Positions 23,405 to 30,913 of a stretch of DNA of 32,011 bases are shown in pieces. The notes beneath the pieces were generated by a model. The model had not been told where the DNA came from. It did no database searches and was given only the letters and a program-made list of their open reading frames with translations. How positions within the stretch are numbered: the first letter of the stretch is position 1; every line of letters begins with the position of its first letter. The stretch comes from JARFQH01 sp041299015. Lineage in GTDB: Bacteria; Desulfobacterota; Desulfobacteria; Desulfobacterales; SG8-13. The translations under genes and the position numbers were made by a program. Where the stretch lies: NCBI GenBank assembly GCA_041299015.1, contig JBFYWB010000066.1, forward strand, positions 1-32,011, written 5' to 3'.

Positions 23405-24412
23405 ATGAAAACGGATACCACGGCAACCATCAGAATACTCGGAACCGGCTCTTATGTTCCGCCGAAGATCCTGACCAATGAAGGTCTTGTCACCATGGGA
23501 CTCGATACCTCCGACGAATGGATCACCAAGCGCACCGGGGTTCGCGAGCGGCGGGTGGCGGCGCCGGATGTCACCGCTTCGGATCTCGGATACGAAGCCG
23601 CTGTGCGAGCGCTCGCCATGGCCGGTGTGACTCCCGCCGACCTGGATCTTATTATCATGGCCACCATCACCCCCGACACGTGCTGCCCTTCAGCCGCCAA
23701 CTGGTTGCAGGCCAAACTCGATGCGCCCCAAGCGGTCACCTTCGATGTGACGGCGGCCTGTTCGGGCTTCATCTTCGCCCTGAACGTGGCCGAGCAGTAT
23801 CTGAAGAACAAAACCTGTCGGCACGTCCTGGTGGTGGCCTCGGAAATCATGACCCGCACCTTGAACTGGAAAGACCGCTCGACCTGCATCCTCTGGGGCG
23901 ACGGCGCCGGTGCGGCACTCCTGACCCTCGGCGATAAGGGACCGCAGATTCTGTCGACCCACATTCACACGGACGGCGCCAACGGCCAAGATCTGCTGCT
24001 GCCCGGCGGCGGATCGAAAACCACGCCCATTTGCCATGCCAGTGTCGACAACGGTCTGCACACCCTGAACATGATCGAAGCCAGCATGAGTTTTCGGACC
24101 GCGGTCCGTTATTTCATGGATTCGATCACGGAGGCGGCCGACGCCAGCCGCGTCAACGTCGCGGACATCGCCTGGTTCATTCCCCATCAGGCCAATATCA
24201 GGATGTTTCAATACATCTCTCAATCGATGCAAATACCGTTTGAAAAATTCTACCTGACGGTTCACAAATACGGCAACATATCATCGGCCTCCTGTGCGAT
24301 CGCCCTGGACGAGGCCGTGCGCGACGGCAGCATCCGGCCGCAGGACCTGATCTGCCTGCCGGTGTTCGGCGGCGGCCTGACCTGGGGCAGTGCCCTGATC
24401 CGCTGGGAATAA
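23405..24412 (+). CDS. fabH: 3-oxoacyl-ACP synthase III (FabH family)
   Basis: The 335-aa protein is a KAS III enzyme that condenses acetyl-CoA (or another acyl-CoA) with malonyl-ACP to start fatty acid synthesis. The Cys-His-Asn triad is C119 (AACSGF), H261 (IPHQAN) and N291 (YGNISSAS). TSDEWITKRTGVRERR (35-50) and the C-terminal GGGLTWGSALIRW are typical. An AGAGGAG site precedes the ATG at 23405. The gene stands alone, without plsX, fabD or acpP, so a secondary FabH with a specialised acyl primer is possible. A strong hairpin follows the stop. Confidence 0.94.
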   Translation: MKTDTTATIRILGTGSYVPPKILTNEGLVTMGLDTSDEWITKRTGVRERRVAAPDVTASDLGYEAAVRALAMAGVTPADLDLIIMATITPDTCCPSAANWLQAKLDAPQAVTFDVTAACSGFIFALNVAEQYLKNKTCRHVLVVASEIMTRTLNWKDRSTCILWGDGAGAALLTLGDKGPQILSTHIHTDGANGQDLLLPGGGSKTTPICHASVDNGLHTLNMIEASMSFRTAVRYFMDSITEAADASRVNVADIAWFIPHQANIRMFQYISQSMQIPFEKFYLTVHKYGNISSASCAIALDEAVRDGSIRPQDLICLPVFGGGLTWGSALIRWE

Positions 24413-24415
24413 AAA

Positions 24416-24462
24416 GGCCTTCCGGCGGGCGGTGCGGAGAGAACGCCGCGCGCCGAAAGGCC
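24416..24462 (-). terminator. Convergent-gene terminator hairpin (best on the minus strand)
   Basis: GGCCTTCCGGCG (24416-24427) pairs with CGCCGAAAGGCC (24451-24462) with one mismatch. Read on the minus strand, the hairpin is followed directly by TTTTTATT, so it should stop leftward transcription from the 78-aa protein gene. It also lies just past the fabH stop and may serve both strands. Confidence 0.65.
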
Positions 24463-24543
24463 GCCTTGCATCTTGTTTCGCTCCTCATTTCAACCGCACG
24501 GCCGCCGGTCCTGGCACCGATTTCCGGTAGGAGCGCCGACGCT

Positions 24544-24780
24544 TCAACTGTCGCTGACCTCGTCTTCTCGAGGCCAATCGACGCCGGAGCGTTCCTCGGT
24601 AAAATAGCAGAAACGGTCCCAGTCGAACTCACGCCGGCTGATGGGACAGCGTAACTTGACTTTGCGTTCGGTGACACCGATCACTTCCCAGTCGCCGCGG
24701 CGGGGTCCCGCCGCGATGTGGATCTTCTGCCCCGCGGTAAAGGGGTAAGGGGTGAAGATAACGACGTTTTGATCTTTCAC
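24544..24780 (-). CDS. Small hypothetical protein (78 aa)
   Basis: I do not recognise this family. The frame starts with GTG at 24780, with GGAGGG six bases upstream on the minus strand, which supports real translation. The 78-residue product has a hydrophobic, beta-like start (NVVIFTPYPFTAGQKIHI), a central basic strand region (ITERKVKLRC-like, residues about 35-45) and an acidic tail ending EDEVSDS, with two cysteines. This pattern could be a small beta-barrel of about 60 residues; that is only a guess. It lies 27 bases after the flavodoxin gene on the same strand and ahead of a strong terminator, so the two probably form one transcript. Confidence 0.7.
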   Translation of the reverse strand: MKDQNVVIFTPYPFTAGQKIHIAAGPRRGDWEVIGVTERKVKLRCPISRREFDWDRFCYFTEERSGVDWPREDEVSDS

Positions 24781-24807
24781 CTGCCGCCCTCCGTAAATTG
24801 ATTTATG

Positions 24808-25251
24808 TCAGGCAAACTTCTCGCCGATCGCCCGGCCGTAATCCTGGCAGGCGCGGCGGCCATCTGCGGTCGACACCACGCTCTCCTTGAGGCTGAGGGC
24901 CCCCAGATCGACCACGTCCATCTTGTAGACGTGCTGCATGGTGTCGAAGATCATCGATGCCGATTCACCGCTGTGGGTATAGGAGCCGAACGCGCCACCC
25001 ATTTTACCGAGCAAGTTGAGTTTCTGCGCCAGGAAGAGAAAGGTCTTCATGCCGCCGGTCAAGTCTCTGTGGTAGGTGGGACAACCGAAAACGTACCCGT
25101 CGTATCCGTCCAGGTCTTTTTCACTTTTGACTTCCGCAATCGTTTTCACGTCCGCCGTTTGCCCGGAGATTCGGATCCCCTCGGCGATATATTCGGCCAT
25201 CTTTGCGGTGTTACCGGTTCTGCTGACATACCCGATGAAGACTTTTTTCAT
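24808..25251 (-). CDS. Flavodoxin-family protein
   Basis: The 147-aa protein is a flavodoxin-like FMN-binding electron carrier. The FMN phosphate loop is SRTGNT (residues 10-15) after a MKKVFIGYV strand. The remaining strands and loops (VFGCPTYHRDLTGGMK, then GGAFGSYTHSGES) are in normal order. Of the in-frame starts on a long upstream open frame, 25251 is chosen because GGGAGG precedes it and the protein begins at the first strand. Such proteins replace ferredoxin or act as NAD(P)H:quinone-type reductases. The 78-aa protein follows in the same transcript. Its redox partner is unknown. Confidence 0.92.
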   Translation of the reverse strand: MKKVFIGYVSRTGNTAKMAEYIAEGIRISGQTADVKTIAEVKSEKDLDGYDGYVFGCPTYHRDLTGGMKTFLFLAQKLNLLGKMGGAFGSYTHSGESASMIFDTMQHVYKMDVVDLGALSLKESVVSTADGRRACQDYGRAIGEKFA

Positions 25252-25520
25252 ACGCAACCTCCCTTTTCCTGACAATGCCTGTGAACAAAATGCAGGCCCC
25301 CACTCGCGCAGCGCGCCCGCAAAGGAACCCGCTGAAAACGCGGTTTTCTCCCGCCACCCGGGCGGTGACAAAAAGACCGATTTGCTTTCTTTTTTCCCGG
25401 ATGCCGTGGCAGGCGTTTTTGGCTTAAATCTAAGAAGCCTTAACACCTTTTTCCCGCGGGCAGCAACTATTTTTTGTGAGGCGGGTCGTGAAGGAACTCG
25501 GCGGGTTCCGGCGGTCAGGG
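25252..25520. other. Non-coding stretch between the flavodoxin start and the hsp20 terminator
   Basis: No gene with a ribosome site is seen. A leftward open frame continues upstream of the flavodoxin start but shows no family similarity beyond it. The flavodoxin promoter should lie here; no convincing -35/-10 pair was found. Confidence 0.4.
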
Positions 25521-25569
25521 CTGAAAGAAACGGCCGGAACCCAAAGAGCAGAAACAGGGGTTCCGGCCG
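25520..25569 (-). terminator. Intrinsic terminator of the hsp20 pair
   Basis: CGGCCGGAACCC (25531-25542) and GGGTTCCGGCCG (25558-25569) form a perfect 12-bp stem with a 15-nt loop. On the minus strand it is followed by TTTCTTTC. It lies 19 bases past the stop of the second hsp20 gene. Confidence 0.8.
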
Positions 25570-25588
25570 CTTGCAACCGTAAAGATTC

Positions 25589-25999
25589 TCATCCGGCCTT
25601 GACTTCGATTCTGCGTGGTTTGGCTTTTTCGACCTTGGGCAGGACCAGCCGCAACACGCCGTCGCTCAGATTGGCATCAATTTTAGCCTGGTCGATGACC
25701 TCTGACAAGGTAAATTGCCGGTGAAACTTGCCGACCTCGTATTCGATCATCAAGTCCTCCTCGTCTGAGTTTTCGAAGGGCTCGATGTCACCGGACAGAG
25801 TGAGGGTATTGTCACGCAGATCGATGGTGAGGTCCTTGGCCTTAACGCCCGGCATGTCGGCCACGAGGACCATTTCTTTTTCGGTTTCATAGATATCGAC
25901 GCTGGGCGTGAACAGGAGCCCCGATCTGGTGTGCTCGGCCGGCGTTGCCAGTTCCTGCTTCTCTCTCACCTTCAACTCTTTGCTTTCAGTGTCTTCCAT
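25589..25999 (-). CDS. Hsp20/alpha-crystallin family small heat shock protein (second of pair)
   Basis: The 136-aa protein has a charged N-terminal arm (about 1-30) and an alpha-crystallin domain (about 33-130). Typical features are VDIYETEKEMVLVADMPGV near 34-52, a glutamate-rich loop, and DGVLRLVLPKVEKAKPRRIEV at the end. Small Hsp20 proteins hold unfolded proteins without ATP. A GGGGGAG-type site precedes the ATG. It lies 27 bases downstream of the other Hsp20 and shares a transcript that ends at the 25531-25569 hairpin. The usual C-terminal IxI motif is represented only by IEV. The two paralogues differ strongly, so they may form mixed oligomers. Confidence 0.95.
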   Translation of the reverse strand: MEDTESKELKVREKQELATPAEHTRSGLLFTPSVDIYETEKEMVLVADMPGVKAKDLTIDLRDNTLTLSGDIEPFENSDEEDLMIEYEVGKFHRQFTLSEVIDQAKIDANLSDGVLRLVLPKVEKAKPRRIEVKAG

Positions 26000-26026
26000 G
26001 GTTGTTCTCCCCCTTTCAAGTGAATC

Positions 26027-26485
26027 TTATTTCACAGCAATCTGGCGCGGTTTGCCTTTTTCGGCCTTCGGAACCACAACCGTCAGGACGCCGTCGGTCA
26101 TATTTGCCTTGACCCGCTCCGAGTCGATATCGTCCGGCAGGCTGACGACTCTCGAGAACTTACCGGCCTCCCTTTCGCGACGGTGATAACGGGCGCTTTC
26201 CTCAACCCCGGCGATTTTCCTTTCTCCCGCAACCGAAATGGTGTTGCCGGTGGCCTGAATGTCCAAGTCGGCGGCCACGACCCCGGGCAATTCGGCGCGT
26301 AAAAAATAGTTATCGCGGTTCGCGGTCACATTGACGGCCGGAAAAACACCGGCGTGGCCTCTCTGCGAAGGCATGCCGCTGAATTCGTTATACATCCGGC
26401 CGATTTGCCGCTTGAGTTGCTCGAGTTCAGTAAAAGGACTTCGCACACCCCAGCCTGGTAAACCGAACACTCTCCTGTACATCAT
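26027..26485 (-). CDS. Hsp20/alpha-crystallin family small heat shock protein (first of pair)
   Basis: The 152-aa protein is an Hsp20 chaperone. A 45-residue N-terminal arm leads into the alpha-crystallin domain (about 47-148): VFPAVNVTANRDNYFLRAELPGV, VAGERKI, FSRVVSLPDDID and DGVLTVVVPKAEKGKPRQIAV. The start is ATG at 26485 or the adjacent ATG at 26482, after a strong AAGGAGGAG site on the minus strand. It heads a two-gene operon with the hsp20 gene downstream. The leader has a GGGTGC/GCGCCC hairpin near 26550-26563 but no clear ROSE or fourU thermometer. The pair likely buffers protein misfolding under stress. Confidence 0.95.
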   Translation of the reverse strand: MMYRRVFGLPGWGVRSPFTELEQLKRQIGRMYNEFSGMPSQRGHAGVFPAVNVTANRDNYFLRAELPGVVAADLDIQATGNTISVAGERKIAGVEESARYHRREREAGKFSRVVSLPDDIDSERVKANMTDGVLTVVVPKAEKGKPRQIAVK

Positions 26486-26579
26486 TGTTTACTCCTCCTT
26501 TCCGTGTCTCAAGTATTGCGGCACCCGATTCATGCGACCTCGCCGGCCGGGCGCCAGCACCCTTCGTTTTGTTTAAAAG

Positions 26580-26605
26580 ATTATATTCGCTTTTGTCTTT
26601 GTCAA
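26580..26605 (-). promoter_or_regulatory. Candidate promoter of the hsp20 pair (short spacer)
   Basis: On the minus strand a perfect TTGACA (26605-26600) and a perfect TATAAT (26585-26580) lie only 14 bp apart, against 17 for an ordinary sigma70 promoter. The surrounding 26570-26665 is AT-rich. It may need an activator or altered DNA twist, or only one element may be used. No CIRCE inverted repeat or heat-shock sigma32 -10 box is seen. Confidence 0.45.
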
Positions 26606-26751
26606 GGTTAATAAACTTTTTTATAAGCATATTACTAATTCGCTATTTTTAGTCTAATAATTAAACGGATCCTGCGCATCACCGCCACAAGCGTTCATGC
26701 GCCTGACCATTCGATCGCCTGCCGGCCTTTAATCTTTGATGACCCGACACC

Positions 26752-28488
26752 TCAGAAGGTCTTGGCCTGAGGGATTGCGGCACTGAACGGCCGGCCGTTC
26801 TCATCCGCTTCCCTGCGCGGCGGCCTTTGCTTCAACGCCAGGTCTAACCCGGGATCTCGGTTGTAGATGTCTTTACGAAAACTCACCAGCGCCTCCTGAT
26901 CGACCCAAGCCGTCCAATAGAGCAGATGGACGGGCACGGCATTTTTGAGCCGCACAATGCGGTTCTCCGCGCTGTCGACGGCCGCACGGATATGCTGATA
27001 GGTCCAGTTCGAGTCATCCTTCAAGAGATATTCCGCCAGTTCGAGCGGTTTTTCGAGCCGGATGCACCCCGAGCTGAAACTGCGATAATTTTTTTCAAAC
27101 AGCTTCCGGTTGGGTGTGTCGTGCAGAAAAACGGCAAACCGATTGGGCATGACGAACTTTATCCGGCCGAGATCGTTTAAGAGTCCCGGCTCCATCCTGA
27201 GCTTGAAATGAAAATTCTTTCTGGTCACCCGGGACCAGTCGATTGTCAGGGGATCGATTTCCCTGGCGTCGGTGCGCCAGTTCTCGAAAACCTTAAACTT
27301 CCTGCGGATCAGGTAGGCGGGATCCTGCTTGACCTTGGGCAGAATGTCCTCGACCGCTATGATGTGCGGAACGTTCCAGTAGGGATTGATCTCGAGGTAC
27401 TTCAGGTCGGCACTGAAAACCGGCGTCCTCCGGTAGTCCTTGCCGACCACGACGCGCATGTCCCAGTGGGGTTGCCCGTTTTCGACCACGGTCAGCCTGT
27501 AGTCGGCCGTATTGACGAGAAGGTGCCGGGAACCCAGTTCATGCGGAATCCAGCGCCATCTTTCCAGGTTCAGCTCGATTTGCCGCGCGCGCACAGCCGC
27601 CGGAACATTCAGCTCCGCCAGGGTTTGCTTGTCGATTTGACCGGTTTGGGGGAGCCCGAGGCGCCGCTGAAACCGCCGCACCCCCTCTTCCAGAATCCCG
27701 TCATCCCGGAACTCCGACCAGTTGTTCTGCGGACCGAGGTCTCCCGAAATCGACAACCGCCGCCACAGCAAGGCAAGGTGATCACCGGCGGCACCTTCCC
27801 GCCGCAGCAGGTTTTCCGGCAAAAGCGGCCATCCGCCGTTTTGCGCGATAGCGCGGTACCTTTCCAGGGCCGCCTTCAGGTCTGCATATCCGGCGTGCGG
27901 CGGTCGCAGCCGATCCAGGGCCGCCGCGATTTGCCCGGTGGCCAGGGCCGATTCCAAAACCCCGGCCAAATCGGCCTTCGGATCTAAAGCGACCCAATCG
28001 GTTTGGGCGGTCTCGGGGTTCACCCGGCCGCCCAGCAAATGCGAACCGAGAAGCAAAAAGGCGTCGGTCAGGAGGAGATCGAGGTCCACGACGAGGTCCG
28101 GATCGGACGCTGAACCGGACAACCGCTCCTGTTCCAGCCAATCGAGCAGAAGCTCGATGTTGCCCAGATGGTAGTCCTCGACTTGCAGACCGTCGTCGCG
28201 GGCCGCGTGAACGGCCGTGACCAGGGAATCGGCGCTGTCAAGGTCGTCGGCGGTCACCCAGGCCGGCCGAAACCCCCGCCGGGCATAAAAAAGCGGCAGC
28301 TCCGCCACACCGCAGATCAGCTCCCCCCGGCAGGTGAACCGGGTACGGTGCCGTTCGGCTTCAATTTTTTGTTGCATGCGCAACGTGAGCGTTTCGGGGG
28401 CCGCCCCTTCGGTTGGCGCCCCGGCATGTGCAGCCACCACGTTCAACAGCAGCATCGCCGCTAAAAATCGCCGTATCTGTTTCAACAC
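26752..28488 (-). CDS. L,D-transpeptidase of the YcbB/LdtD type
   Basis: The product makes 3-3 cross-links in peptidoglycan in the periplasm. The start is taken as GTG at 28488 (578 aa) because GGGAAGG precedes it by five bases and the protein then begins with a clean signal peptide (MLKQIRRFLAAMLLLNVVAAHA, likely cleavage at about 22). An ATG at 28521 would add 11 residues. Residues to about 190 form the LdtD N-terminal scaffold, the middle has a peptidoglycan-binding repeat (FQRRLGLPQTGQIDKQTLAELN), and the YkuD catalytic domain carries H456 (FLHDTPN) and nucleophile C475 (SFSSGCIRLE). It is divergent from the universal stress gene, sharing an intergenic region with an inverted repeat. Confidence 0.94.
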   Translation of the reverse strand: MLKQIRRFLAAMLLLNVVAAHAGAPTEGAAPETLTLRMQQKIEAERHRTRFTCRGELICGVAELPLFYARRGFRPAWVTADDLDSADSLVTAVHAARDDGLQVEDYHLGNIELLLDWLEQERLSGSASDPDLVVDLDLLLTDAFLLLGSHLLGGRVNPETAQTDWVALDPKADLAGVLESALATGQIAAALDRLRPPHAGYADLKAALERYRAIAQNGGWPLLPENLLRREGAAGDHLALLWRRLSISGDLGPQNNWSEFRDDGILEEGVRRFQRRLGLPQTGQIDKQTLAELNVPAAVRARQIELNLERWRWIPHELGSRHLLVNTADYRLTVVENGQPHWDMRVVVGKDYRRTPVFSADLKYLEINPYWNVPHIIAVEDILPKVKQDPAYLIRRKFKVFENWRTDAREIDPLTIDWSRVTRKNFHFKLRMEPGLLNDLGRIKFVMPNRFAVFLHDTPNRKLFEKNYRSFSSGCIRLEKPLELAEYLLKDDSNWTYQHIRAAVDSAENRIVRLKNAVPVHLLYWTAWVDQEALVSFRKDIYNRDPGLDLALKQRPPRREADENGRPFSAAIPQAKTF

Positions 28489-28554
28489 ATCGACCTTCCC
28501 ATCGCAACATCGCCTCGGCATCGGAGAAGAGGCCGGTCTCTTGACACCGTCCTC

Positions 28555-28596
28555 TTTACATTGGCTTCAAGGGAGTTTATGTTGACGCAATGTAAA
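28555..28596 (+). promoter_or_regulatory. Promoter with flanking 9-bp inverted repeat before the universal stress gene
   Basis: TTTACA (28555-28560) and TATGTT (28578-28583) are 17 bp apart, which predicts a start near 28590. TTTACATTG (28555-28563) recurs in perfect inverted orientation as CAATGTAAA (28588-28596), with centres 33 bp apart, close to three helical turns. One arm overlaps the -35 box and the other the start site, as for a dimeric repressor or a looped operator. It could also affect the divergent ldtD-like gene. Confidence 0.55.
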
Positions 28597-28630
28597 AATC
28601 ACATGACCCGCAGCGGAAAGGAGTTCTCCT

Positions 28631-29086
28631 ATGGAAATGAAAAAAATTCTGTGGCCGACGGATCTCTCGCGCTGTTCCGAAAAAGCCCTGCCCTATGTTA
28701 AGTCGCTCACCGAGAAGTACAACACCGAAATCCACGTCCTCTATGTCATTCAGGATATCGCCCACCACAAGTCCTGGTACGGAGAATTGCAGCAGGAAAC
28801 CATCGAAAAAATCCTGAAATGGGAAGAAAAAACCGCCAAGAACCGTTTGGATGAGATCTGCTCCAAATCCTTAGAGGGGTGTCCCCTTTACATCAAGCAT
28901 GTGGCCATCGGGGATCCCGCGCAGGAGATCCTTAAACTGATCGAAAAGGAAAAAGTCGACGCGGTGGTCCTGTCTTCCTGCGGCGAGAAAGGCCTCTACC
29001 GAATGGGCAGTACCACCGAAAAGGTGGTTCGCAACTCACCGGTGCCGGTGATCACCGTCCCGGTCGAGCAGCCGGTCGAGGCGTAA
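28631..29086 (+). CDS. Universal stress protein (UspA family)
   Basis: The 151-aa protein has the Rossmann-like UspA fold: MKKILWPTDLSRCSEKALPY at the N-terminus, HVLYVIQDI strand, and the C-terminal VDAVVLSSCGEKGLYRMGSTTEKVVRNSPVPVITVPV. The ATP-binding pattern GxxG...GST is recognisable but shorter than the usual G2xG9xG(S/T), so nucleotide binding is uncertain. A GGAAAGGAG site precedes the ATG. These proteins accumulate under starvation and stress and act through nucleotide-linked conformations. It sits between cell-wall and Hsp20 genes, which hints at a stress island. Confidence 0.92.
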   Translation: MEMKKILWPTDLSRCSEKALPYVKSLTEKYNTEIHVLYVIQDIAHHKSWYGELQQETIEKILKWEEKTAKNRLDEICSKSLEGCPLYIKHVAIGDPAQEILKLIEKEKVDAVVLSSCGEKGLYRMGSTTEKVVRNSPVPVITVPVEQPVEA

Positions 29087-29140
29087 CGGCACCCGTCATC
29101 GAGACCATACCGGCCGTCCCCCTTCATGCGCGCCGGGCGG

Positions 29141-29162
29141 CGACCGGGATGGGACCCGGTCG
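29141..29162 (+). terminator. Hairpin between the convergent usp and aldehyde dehydrogenase genes
   Basis: CGACCGGG (29141-29148) pairs perfectly with CCCGGTCG (29155-29162) around a 6-nt loop. It lies between two convergent genes. No T-run follows on either side, so termination is only suggested. Confidence 0.4.
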
Positions 29163-29256
29163 AGCGGGGAAACCTGCTTATGCTCGGTGGAGAAAAAGCC
29201 TGCGTCCCCTGCCGACATGCGGCTCGCGGTGCTCGGTTTTCTGGAAATGCCCTGTG

Positions 29257-30786
29257 TCACCCGATGGCAAAGCTGATTCCCTGTGCCAGCGGCAGGGCGC
29301 TGGACCAATTCAGGGTGCAGGTCTGGCGCCGCATGTAGGTTTTCCAGGCGTCCGATCCGGATTCGCGCCCGCCGCCGGTTTCTTTTTCCCCGCCGAAAGC
29401 GCCTCCGATCTCGGCCCCGGAGGTCCCGATGTTGACATTGGCAATGCCGCAGTCGCTGCCGTGGGTGCTTAAAAAATACTCCGACTCCCGGATGTCGCGC
29501 GTGAAGATGGCCGAAGAGAGTCCCTGGGGAACCGCGTTATGAGCGGCAAGCGCCTCCTCGAGCCTGTCGTAGCGCATCAGGTAGAGAAGCGGGGCGAAGG
29601 TTTCCGCCTGGACGATCGGCATCTCGGCCCGGGCCTCACAGATGCAAGGGGTCACATAGGTGCCGGTATCGTAAAGCCCGCCGCTTAGAACCGCGCCGCC
29701 GTAAAGGACCCGGCCGCCTTGCTGTTCAACCTGCGCCAACGCCGCCTGCAGGGCCGCAGCAGCAGCAGTGTCGATCAGCGGGCCCATCAGAACCCCCTTC
29801 TGCAGGGGGTCGCCGATCTTGATCTGCCGGTAGGCGTCGACCAATGCGGCGGCAAGCCGGTCATAGATATCGGTGTGCACGATCAGGCGCCGCGTCGTGG
29901 TGCACCGCTGCCCGGCGGTGCCGACCGCTCCGAAGACGATCGCCCGCACGGCCAGGTCGATATCGGCGCTGGGCGTGACGATGATGGCGTTGTTGCCGCC
30001 CAGTTCCAAGAGGCTCCGGCCCAGGCGCGCAGCCACCGCCCGGGCGATATGACGTCCCATGCCGACACTGCCGGTGGCCGAGATCAGAGGAAGGCGCGGA
30101 TCGTTGATCAAGGGCTCCCCGACCGCATCACGGCTGCCGATGAGCAGGCCCAGGATCCCTTCGGGCAGATCGTTGCGCCGCAGCACGGGCCAAACGATTT
30201 TCATGACCGCTACGGCCGAGAGGGCTGCCTTTGAGGATGGTTTCCAGACGACGGTGTCGCCGGCCACCAGAGCGATGAGGGCATTCCATGACCAGACGGC
30301 CACCGGAAAATTGAAGGCCGTGATCACCCCGATCGGCCCGAGGGGGTGCCACTGTTCGTACATGCGGTGGTCGGGCCGTTCACTGTGCATGCTAAGGCCG
30401 TAGAGCATCCGCGACTGGCCGAGCGCAAAATCCGCGATGTCGATCATCTCCTGCACCTCGCCCTCGCCCTCGGCCCGGATTTTGCCGGTTTCCAGGCTGA
30501 CCAGGGCCCCCAGCTCTTGCTTGCGGCGGCGCAGGGCCTCGCCGATCTGACGGACGACCTCGCCCCGCCGGGGGGCCGGAACGCTGCGCCAGATTTTAAA
30601 GGCCTCCACGGCCTGGGCGACGACCGCAGCGCAGTCGTCTCTTCCGGCCGAACGGATGGTCCCGATCCGTTGCCCGTTGATGGGCGACACGGCCCTGAGC
30701 GGCGGCCCGCTGCAGCGCAGCCAGGTGCCGGTGCCGGCCCCGGCTTGCTCTTCCAACAACCCAAATGGTTTCAGGATCGCTTCCAT
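29257..30786 (-). CDS. Aldehyde dehydrogenase, ALDH7-type (lysine catabolism branch)
   Basis: The 509-aa NAD(P)-dependent enzyme has the ALDH catalytic set: N159 (AFNFP), K182, E261 (LLELGGNN) and nucleophile C295 (GQRCTTTR). The C-terminal stretch SGAEIGGAFGGEKETGGGRESGSDAWKTYMRRQT is characteristic of the antiquitin/AmaB group, which oxidises alpha-aminoadipate semialdehyde or piperideine-6-carboxylate in lysine degradation. The start at 30786 follows GGAG; a longer start at 30819 lacks this. No other lysine catabolism gene is visible, so the physiological aldehyde is uncertain. It follows the GDPD gene by 127 bases on the same strand. Confidence 0.93.
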   Translation of the reverse strand: MEAILKPFGLLEEQAGAGTGTWLRCSGPPLRAVSPINGQRIGTIRSAGRDDCAAVVAQAVEAFKIWRSVPAPRRGEVVRQIGEALRRRKQELGALVSLETGKIRAEGEGEVQEMIDIADFALGQSRMLYGLSMHSERPDHRMYEQWHPLGPIGVITAFNFPVAVWSWNALIALVAGDTVVWKPSSKAALSAVAVMKIVWPVLRRNDLPEGILGLLIGSRDAVGEPLINDPRLPLISATGSVGMGRHIARAVAARLGRSLLELGGNNAIIVTPSADIDLAVRAIVFGAVGTAGQRCTTTRRLIVHTDIYDRLAAALVDAYRQIKIGDPLQKGVLMGPLIDTAAAAALQAALAQVEQQGGRVLYGGAVLSGGLYDTGTYVTPCICEARAEMPIVQAETFAPLLYLMRYDRLEEALAAHNAVPQGLSSAIFTRDIRESEYFLSTHGSDCGIANVNIGTSGAEIGGAFGGEKETGGGRESGSDAWKTYMRRQTCTLNWSSALPLAQGISFAIG

Positions 30787-30913
30787 CACCGTTACTCCTT
30801 TGTCAAGCGTTGATGCCAACGTCCGGCCCGGCCGCGCGCAGCGTCTGGTCGCGTTGCACCCGCCTGAACGGTCGCTGCCGGCACGCTTTGCTTACGGCTG
30901 ACTTCCAACGACC

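Noticed and set aside
25252..25446. N-terminal extension of the flavodoxin
   Set aside because: The extension has no family similarity, while the internal ATG at 25251 has GGGAGG and starts at the first strand of the fold.
26486..26580. ROSE or fourU RNA thermometer before hsp20
   Set aside because: The Shine-Dalgarno region has no pairing UUUU or ROSE-type motif; only an unrelated GC hairpin was seen further upstream.
26674..26702. Terminator after the L,D-transpeptidase gene
   Set aside because: The GCGCAT/ATGCGC stem has a 17-nt loop and no T-run directly after it.
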